In this document: piece after piece, positions 7,212 through 11,946 of the stretch | Layout of the letters: every line of letters starts with the position of its first letter | How positions within the stretch are numbered: the stretch's first letter is position 1 | From: Clostridiales bacterium UBA1742 | Lineage (GTDB): Bacteria > Bacillota > Clostridia > TANB77 > CAG-508 | DNA length: 11,946 bases | Assembly: GCA_002314935.1 (NCBI GenBank) | Contig: DCHW01000062.1 | Location: forward strand, 1 to 11,946 | Direction of reading: 5' to 3' | Notes under the pieces: model-generated | What the model was told of the DNA's origin: nothing | Database searches by the model: none | Seen by the model: only the letters and a program-made list of their open reading frames with translations | Program-made: the position numbers and the translations under genes

Positions 7212-8267
7212 ATGTATAATAGAACTGAAACAAGAAAAATAAAAGTAGGTAATGTTATAATAGGGGGATCTAAGGAAGTTATAATACAATCTATGACCAA
7301 CACAAAAACTAAAGATATTGCATCTACTGTTAATCAAATTTTAAAATTAGAAAATGCTGGTTGTCAAATAATTAGAGTAGCATGTTTAGATTTAGAAGAT
7401 GCAAAAGCAATTAAAGAAATAAAAAAACAAATAAATATTCCAATTGTTTCTGATATACATTTTGATTATAAAATTGCCTTAGAAGCAGCAAAGGCTGGAG
7501 TGGATAAAATAAGAATTAATCCTGGAAATATAGGATCAAAAGATAGAGTAAAGCAAGTTGTAGATGCATGTAAAGAAAAAAATATTCCAATAAGAATAGG
7601 GGTAAATAGCGGATCTTTACCAAAAGATATATTAGAAAGAGATGGAAAGCCAACTGCAAAAGGTATGGTAGAAAGTGGATTAAGGCATATTAGAATATTA
7701 GAGGATTTAGAGTTCTTTGATATTGCACTTTCATTAAAGGCTTCATCTTTAGATTTGTGTGTAGAAAGTTATAGAGAAGCAGCAAATGAAATTAATTACC
7801 CATTGCATCTTGGGGTAACACATGCTGGAACTGAATTTAGTGGAACAGTAAGCTCAAGTATTGGACTTGGAATATTACTTAAAGAAGGTATTGGAAATAC
7901 AATAAGAGTATCTCTTTCTGCAGATCCAGTTAAGGAAATAAAAGTTGCAAAAGAAATTTTAAAGGATTGTAATTTATATCAAAAATCACCGACATTAATT
8001 GCATGTCCAACATGTGGAAGAATACAATATGACTTAATTCCAATTGCAAATGAAATAGAAGATTTTTTACAAAACATAGAATCTAATATAACTGTTGCTG
8101 TAATGGGGTGTGGAGTAAATGGGCCAAACGAAGCAAAACATGCTGATATTGGAATTGCAGGAGGAATAAAAGAAGGATTATTATTTAAAAAGGGAGAAAT
8201 AATAAAAAAGGTTCCACAGGAAGATATAGTAAAAGTTTTAAAAGAAGAAATTTTAAAAATGATATAA
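7212..8267 (+). CDS. ispG: 4-hydroxy-3-methylbut-2-enyl-diphosphate synthase (IspG/GcpE)
   Basis: Catalyses the reductive ring opening of methylerythritol cyclodiphosphate to HMBPP, the penultimate step of the MEP isoprenoid pathway. The 351 residues are the normal length for bacterial IspG. The N-terminal TIM-barrel part includes IQSMTNTKTKD (25-35), VSDIHFDY (79-86) and RINPGNIG (101-108). The C-terminal cluster domain has ACPTCGR (C265, C268), GCGVNGPNEAKHADIG with C300, and the fourth ligand E307. These correspond one for one with C270, C273, C305 and E312 of E. coli. The start follows AGGGAG, 5 nt upstream. ispH, which uses its product, begins 24 nt after its stop, so the two act in sequence. 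Confidence 0.97.
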   Translation: MYNRTETRKIKVGNVIIGGSKEVIIQSMTNTKTKDIASTVNQILKLENAGCQIIRVACLDLEDAKAIKEIKKQINIPIVSDIHFDYKIALEAAKAGVDKIRINPGNIGSKDRVKQVVDACKEKNIPIRIGVNSGSLPKDILERDGKPTAKGMVESGLRHIRILEDLEFFDIALSLKASSLDLCVESYREAANEINYPLHLGVTHAGTEFSGTVSSSIGLGILLKEGIGNTIRVSLSADPVKEIKVAKEILKDCNLYQKSPTLIACPTCGRIQYDLIPIANEIEDFLQNIESNITVAVMGCGVNGPNEAKHADIGIAGGIKEGLLFKKGEIIKKVPQEDIVKVLKEEILKMI

Positions 8268-8291
8268 AGGTAGCCATAAAAGGAGTTAAAT

Positions 8292-9141
8292 ATGGAAGTT
8301 ATATTAGGTAAAACAGCAGGCTTTTGTTTTGGAGTAGCAAATGCGGTTAATAAAACAAAAAAGATTTTAGAAACAAATAAAGTATGTTGCCTAGGAGAAT
8401 TAGTTCATAATCATGAAGTATCAGAAGAGCTTATGAAATACGGTTTAGAATTTATTGATAAAATTGAACAAGCTACAAAACCTGTGATAATACGTTCACA
8501 TGGAGAGCCAATTTCTACATATAAAATTGCAGAAGAAAACGGCATTGAAACAATAGATTTAACATGTCCAAAGGTTCTAAAAACACATGAGATTGCAAGA
8601 AAATATTCAGAAAAAAATTATTATATATTTTTAGTTGGACAAATTACACATCCCGAAACTATAGCAACAAAAAGCTATTGTGGGAAACAATGCACAATAG
8701 TAGAATACCTAGAAGATGTGAATAATGCATTAGAAAATCTTAATAAATCACGGATTAAAAAATTTATTAATTATGTCTCAAACAACATATAGTTTAGAAA
8801 AATTTGAAAAAATAGTTAATTGTGTAAAAAATAATATAAATGAATTAAATTTAGTTGTAGAAAATACAATTTGTAATGCGACTAAATTAAGACAAGAAGA
8901 AACAATAGGATTATCTAAAATAGTAGATTTGATGATAATTATTGGTGGAAAACATAGTTCCAATACTTTGAAATTATATGAAATTTCAAAAAATAATTGT
9001 CAACAGGTATTTTTAATTGAAACATATAAAGAATTAGAACATACGGACTTAAAAAAATATGACAAAATTGGAATTATGGCAGGTGCATCAACTCCAAAGA
9101 AAAGTATTGATTCAGTTGTTGAACTTTTAAATAATATATGA
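8292..9141 (+). CDS. ispH: HMBPP reductase (IspH/LytB), interrupted by a +1 frameshift
   Basis: Converts HMBPP to IPP and DMAPP, the last MEP step, using a 4Fe-4S cluster. The first frame (8292-8792) carries C12, H41, H70, C92, H120 and E122, matching E. coli C12, H41, H74, C96, H124 and E126. The rest is in the next frame: SQTTYS, TICNATKLRQ (third cluster cysteine) and IGGKHSSNT. One base too many lies in the AAAAAA at 8757-8762. Reading five A gives RIKNLLIMSQTTYS without a break and a 282-residue protein, a normal length, with the cysteine at 194. As written, the first frame ends after 166 residues without that ligand. AAGGAG at 8280-8285 sets the start. Because this step is normally essential where the MEP pathway is used, I favour a sequencing error in the homopolymer over a dead gene; transcript slippage is possible. 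Confidence 0.9.
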
Positions 9142-9179
9142 TAAAATAAAATAGATGTATTATTGAAAGGAAACATACT

Positions 9180-9911
9180 ATGAATCAAATTCTTATATCT
9201 GAAAAAATATATGTAACTCCAGAATTAAAGAAGAAAAAAAAGATGTTTAAAGTTGAATTTATAGCATCTGTTCTTTTGTTGTGTTCATTAGTGATATATG
9301 CAATTTATTCTGAAATAGATAAAAATAAAAGTGAACAAGTATCTCAAGAAATTTTAGCTAATATGGAATTTTCAACACAATTATCTGCAGAAGATGAAAA
9401 AGTAATAGTAGTATTATTAAATGAAGCATTAGAAGATAATGAAGAAACAGAAACTGTAACATTAGAAAATCAACAATTAGTTATTCCAGAAGAACAAAAA
9501 TGTATTGCAAATGATGGCACAGAATATTATACAATAGGAGTAGTAAATATCCCATCAATTGGTGTATATTATCCAATATTGTCAACAACGACAACAGAGC
9601 TTTTAAAAATCGCACCATGTAAATTTTGGGGACCAAATCCAAATGAAGTTGGAAATTTGTGTATAGTAGGGCATAATTATAAAAATTCAAAATTTTTTAG
9701 TAAGGTTCCAACACTTGAAAATGGAGATATGATAGAAATAACAGATTTATCTGGAACAACTATTACTTATCTTGTATATGATAAATACATAGTTGATCCA
9801 GAAAATGTAGCATGTACAAGTCAGAAAACAAAAGGAAAAAAAGAAGTAACTCTAATAACTTGTACAGATGATTGTTCACAAAGATATGTTATAAAAGCTA
9901 AAGAAATGTAA
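9180..9911 (+). CDS. Membrane-anchored sortase, class D-like
   Basis: A cysteine transpeptidase of the cell surface that cleaves a sorting motif and links proteins to peptidoglycan or to each other. The 243 residues begin with a cytoplasmic basic stretch (17-21, KKKKK), then one membrane segment (about 25-43) in an N-in topology. A stalk rich in Glu and Asp (about 45-110) precedes the catalytic beta-barrel domain. Catalytic H165 lies in CIVGHNY, C228 in TLITC and R235 in SQRYVIKA. IPSIGVYYPI (124-133) is typical of class D/E enzymes, and there is no class B-type insertion, but the class is a tentative call. AAAGGA at 9166-9171 sets the start. It lies 38 nt after ispH with no terminator between, so it may share that transcript. 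No substrate with an LPxTG-like tail is encoded in the window. Confidence 0.9.
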   Translation: MNQILISEKIYVTPELKKKKKMFKVEFIASVLLLCSLVIYAIYSEIDKNKSEQVSQEILANMEFSTQLSAEDEKVIVVLLNEALEDNEETETVTLENQQLVIPEEQKCIANDGTEYYTIGVVNIPSIGVYYPILSTTTTELLKIAPCKFWGPNPNEVGNLCIVGHNYKNSKFFSKVPTLENGDMIEITDLSGTTITYLVYDKYIVDPENVACTSQKTKGKKEVTLITCTDDCSQRYVIKAKEM

Positions 9912-9913
9912 AA

Positions 9914-10972
9914 TTAAAATATAAATTTATAAATTGTAGTTGTATGATATGTATCTCCTGCTTTTAAAATAGGAGATACAAATTTTTTTTGATTAATTGC
10001 ATCTGGTAAAAAACCAGTTTCTAAACAAATTCCACTCCTGTTTTTATAAGAATAGTTGTTTTTTCCTAGGATAGTATTATTTTCTATAAAATTACCAGCA
10101 TAAAATTGAAGAGCCATACAGTCAGAATAAACTTCCATTGTTCTATTTGTTTTCTCATCACGTAAAACAGCAATTTTTTCTATAGAATTATCTTTTTTAT
10201 CAATAATAAAAGAATGATCAAATCCACCAGCTAATTGCATTTGTTTATAAGGATTATTTATATCTATACCAATTTGTTTAGATGTTCTAAAATCTAATGG
10301 TGTATTTGTTACATCTATAAAATTTCCAGTTGGAATAAGTTCATCATCAATTTCTGCATATTTGTTTGAATTTATATATAAATATTGATTTAAAGCAGTG
10401 CCAGAATCATGACCAGACAAATTAAAATAACTATGATTAGTCATGTTTGCTATTGTATCTTTATTTGATGTTCCAGAATATTCAATTTTAACCTCATTTG
10501 AGTTAGTTAAAGTATATGTAACCGAAACATTAAAATCACCTGGGAAACCTTGATCTCCATCAGGACTAAAAAGTGAAAATGTAACGGAATTGTTTTCTTC
10601 ATCAACAGAATAATCCCAATATCTTTCATTATATGGATTAAATCCACTATGCAAATTATTTTTATTCTTTTCGTTTTTATCTAAGTCATAAATTTTTTCA
10701 TTTAAAGTAAATTGCGCATTACTAATTCGGCTACTATTTCTTCCAACAGTAGAACCAAAATAACAAATATCATTTGAAGAGTATTTGTCTAATGTATCAA
10801 ATCCAAGAACAACATCATCATAACTTTGAATTTGGTTTGGAAGTAATACAGAAACAAGAATAGCTCCATAATTTGTTAGTTTAATAAACATATTATTTGA
10901 ATTTGTTAATGTAAAGATTTTTGCAAATTTTCCATTTTCACAATTTCCAAAATCTGAAATTTCAATACTCAT
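9914..10972 (-). CDS. galM: Aldose 1-epimerase (galactose mutarotase)
   Basis: Interconverts the alpha and beta anomers of galactose or glucose, the entry step of the Leloir pathway. The 352 residues match the family length. The active-site residues are visible: GRNSSRI with R78, NLHSG with H108, MTNHSYFNLSG with catalytic acid H180, GGFDHSF with D252, and CLETGFLPDAIN with catalytic base E318. No signal peptide is present, so it is cytoplasmic. The start follows AGGAGG (minus strand, 10979-10984) with 6-nt spacing. No other sugar-use gene lies nearby, so the substrate is not fixed by context. Its stop is only 2 nt from the convergent sortase stop, and its last codons contain a hairpin that probably terminates the sortase message. 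Confidence 0.95.
   Translation of the reverse strand: MSIEISDFGNCENGKFAKIFTLTNSNNMFIKLTNYGAILVSVLLPNQIQSYDDVVLGFDTLDKYSSNDICYFGSTVGRNSSRISNAQFTLNEKIYDLDKNEKNKNNLHSGFNPYNERYWDYSVDEENNSVTFSLFSPDGDQGFPGDFNVSVTYTLTNSNEVKIEYSGTSNKDTIANMTNHSYFNLSGHDSGTALNQYLYINSNKYAEIDDELIPTGNFIDVTNTPLDFRTSKQIGIDINNPYKQMQLAGGFDHSFIIDKKDNSIEKIAVLRDEKTNRTMEVYSDCMALQFYAGNFIENNTILGKNNYSYKNRSGICLETGFLPDAINQKKFVSPILKAGDTYHTTTIYKFIF
9951..9991 (+). terminator. Intrinsic terminator for the sortase unit, inside galM codons
   Basis: Arms TGTATCTCCT (9951-9960) and AGGAGATACA (9972-9981) form a perfect 10-bp stem with an 11-nt loop. Two A residues and then eight T residues (9984-9991) follow on the plus strand. The hairpin starts 40 nt after the sortase stop and lies entirely in the galM sequence that encodes KKFVSPILKAGDTYH. 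Confidence 0.75.
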
Positions 10973-11003
10973 AAATAACCTCCTAATTTAAAATACTAAT
11001 ATG

Positions 11004-11032
11004 AGTATATAGGAATAAACAATAAAAAGCAA
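11004..11032 (-). promoter_or_regulatory. Promoter for galM
   Basis: On the minus strand, TTGCTT (11027-11032) and TATACT (11004-11009) are 17 nt apart. The predicted transcript start near 10997 gives a leader of about 25 nt containing the AGGAGG ribosome site. Spacing and position are good, while the -35 box is only a partial match. Confidence 0.5.
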
Positions 11033-11080
11033 TATAATTGAAATTAACCAAAATAAAAAACTTTCATAAAATATAAATAG

Positions 11081-11094
11081 ATAAAATATTTTAT
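11081..11094. repeat. 14-bp perfect palindrome before the M15-type gene
   Basis: ATAAAATATTTTAT reads the same on both strands and ends directly at the GGAGG (11095-11099) of the following gene. It could be an operator or simply chance in A+T-rich DNA. No clear -35/-10 pair was found for this gene; TATAAA at 11072-11077 lacks a partner. Confidence 0.3.
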
Positions 11095-11106
11095 GGAGGT
11101 TTTTTT

Positions 11107-11789
11107 ATGGCAAAAATTTTAGTGTTTAATAATGATAAAGATAGAATGGAAACATACTATAGAAATGAAAATGATGCAATGCCATATAATACAAATAACA
11201 CTTTAAAAGTTTCTGAGTTTAGAGGCTCAAGTAATTCGCAAACATTATGGACAACGAAAAGAGCAATGCAAAGTTTTAATACAACAAGATTTTTATATGG
11301 AAAGCCAATACCAGTAGGGTATGCATTTAAAAGGCCATGGGAAGGTGGACATCGGTAATCAAAGTCAGCATTATGCTGGAGTTGCGTTTGATGTTGGTCA
11401 GGTACTTACAGATAGTGAAAGAAATGATATAAGAAATTTAGCAATTTCATCACGGAGTATGGAGCTATGTTGAACCAGCAAATTTAACTCCAACATGGGT
11501 ACATTTTGATAAAAGATTTGGAAAAGCAGCTTGTGGTACAGCAGGTTATCCACAAATTAAACAAGGAAGTATTAGTACTTATGTATTAATAGCACAGGAT
11601 GATTTAAATACATTAGGATTTACAACTGGTGGATTAGATGGAATTTTTGGTAGTAAAACAAAAGCGGCAGTTCAAAAATATCAACAAAGTAGAGGATTAT
11701 CTGTAGATGGAATTATAGGATGTAATACGTGGAGATCACTTCAAGAAGATGTTGTTGGAACTGGAAGAACAAATACAACAATAGATTAA
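11107..11789 (+). pseudogene. M15-like zinc peptidase with peptidoglycan-binding domain, two frameshifts
   Basis: A probable cell-wall or spore-coat peptidase. It reads in three frames: 11107-11352 (82 residues, ending ...FKRPWEGGH), about 11353-11452 (IGNQSQHYAGVAFDVG...LAISS) and 11454-11786 (GVWSYVEP...). Adding two bases near 11352 and dropping one at 11453 gives a 227-residue protein. The M15 zinc ligands survive: H in SQH (11369-11371), D in FDV (11390-11392) and H in WVHFD (11502-11504). A PG_binding_1-type repeat follows (about 11568-11753, GGLDGIFGSKTKAAVQKYQ...DGIIGCNTWRSL). There is no signal peptide. The start follows GGAGG, 7 nt upstream. As written, the first frame stops at 11358 after 83 residues, without any zinc ligand. 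Either this is a recent pseudogene, since codons around both breaks look otherwise intact, or the indels are sequence errors. Confidence 0.85.
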
Positions 11790-11946
11790 AATAACCCCCT
11801 GTCCAAACAATTCGTAGACAGAAGGGAAAAAAGTGGAGTAGATGGGATTACAGAAATGCAAATACCCGCCGATAAAGCACATTATTGCGAAAACAACTAA
11901 TAGTTTAAAACAAAAATTGGGTAAATATAGGTTTAAAATAGATATG
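11790..11946. other. Unassigned tail with raised G+C
   Basis: From about 11795 to 11890 G+C is near 44% by count, against a rough 25-30% elsewhere. A stem (CTGTC at 11798-11802 with GACAG at 11817-11821, flanked by C and G runs) is present without a plus-strand T run. A 36-codon stretch (11790-11897) is open in the frame of the preceding gene's stop and reads ...RREKSGVDGITEMQIPADKAHY..., but it has no ATG, GTG or TTG start. The minus strand is also open here. I do not recognise it; it could be a gene remnant or a dispersed repeat. Confidence 0.4.
11926..11945 (-). repeat. Right copy of the 20-bp terminal inverted repeat
   Basis: TATAGGTTTAAAATAGATAT is the exact reverse complement of positions 1-20. 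One base remains before the window edge, so any further extension cannot be judged. Confidence 0.85.

Noticed and set aside
7067..7303. Minus-strand hydrophobic open frame over the ispG leader and start
   Set aside because: Its Phe/Ile-rich sequence follows from A-rich plus-strand DNA; no ribosome site, and it crosses the ispG promoter and N-terminus.
8757..8763. Programmed ribosomal frameshift in ispH
   Set aside because: The needed change is +1, whereas A-run slippery sites usually give -1; no stop-codon stall or stimulatory structure is evident. Sequence error or transcript slippage is simpler.
9912..9945. Short A/T palindromes after the galM stop as a galM terminator
   Set aside because: They contain almost no G-C pairs and lack a T run on the minus strand, so they do not stand out from background.
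11795..11826. Hairpin after the M15-type gene as its terminator
   Set aside because: The stem is only 5 bp plus a bulged C/G flank and is followed by A residues, not T residues, on the plus strand.
1..11946. Composite transposon or genomic island bounded by the terminal repeats
   Set aside because: No transposase, integrase or target-site duplication is visible, and the cargo is core metabolism and repair; the repeats more likely mark an assembly break or dispersed repeat.

Overview
The window is A+T-rich (a rough 25-30% G+C by eye) with strong AGGAGG-type ribosome binding sites, short intergenic gaps and a Firmicute gene set: AddB, a class-D-like sortase, the MEP isoprenoid enzymes IspG and IspH, and a Clostridium-type Ogg. 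I read it as a low-GC Gram-positive of the class Clostridia, probably an uncultured or metagenome-assembled strain; the exact lineage cannot be fixed from the sequence. No rRNA, tRNA, CRISPR array or transposase gene was seen.

Layout. (1) 70-5835, plus strand: a tight five-gene unit of 8-oxoguanine DNA glycosylase (ogg), the helicase-nuclease subunit AddB, the last two enzymes of coenzyme A synthesis (coaD, coaE) and a family-4 Fe-S uracil-DNA glycosylase. The genes are 4-17 nt apart or overlap by 1-8 nt, and the unit ends in a two-way hairpin at 5836-5879. (2) 5856-6983, minus strand: an unrecognised 375-residue protein with an HECIH...NEA pattern, probably a zinc metallopeptidase; its stop codon lies in the loop of that hairpin. 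(3) 7212-9911, plus strand: ispG, ispH and a sortase behind a good extended -10 promoter. ispH is broken by one extra A in a six-A run. (4) 9914-10972, minus strand: aldose 1-epimerase (galM), convergent with the sortase; the likely sortase terminator is written inside galM codons. (5) 11107-11789, plus strand: an M15-like zinc peptidase with a C-terminal peptidoglycan-binding domain, disrupted by two indels. (6) 11790-11946: a tail with clearly higher G+C that I could not assign.

Functionally, region 1 joins base-excision repair (oxidised guanine, deaminated cytosine) and double-strand-break processing with CoA supply. Region 3 carries the last two MEP steps, both catalysed by 4Fe-4S enzymes. 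Regions 3 and 5 add cell-surface functions.

The most striking things not explained by the genes are a perfect 20-bp inverted repeat joining the two extreme ends of the window, three frame-disrupting indels within about 2.7 kb on the right side, the unassigned higher-G+C tail, and the orphan metallopeptidase-like protein. I found no convincing new multi-gene system; most of the window is housekeeping.
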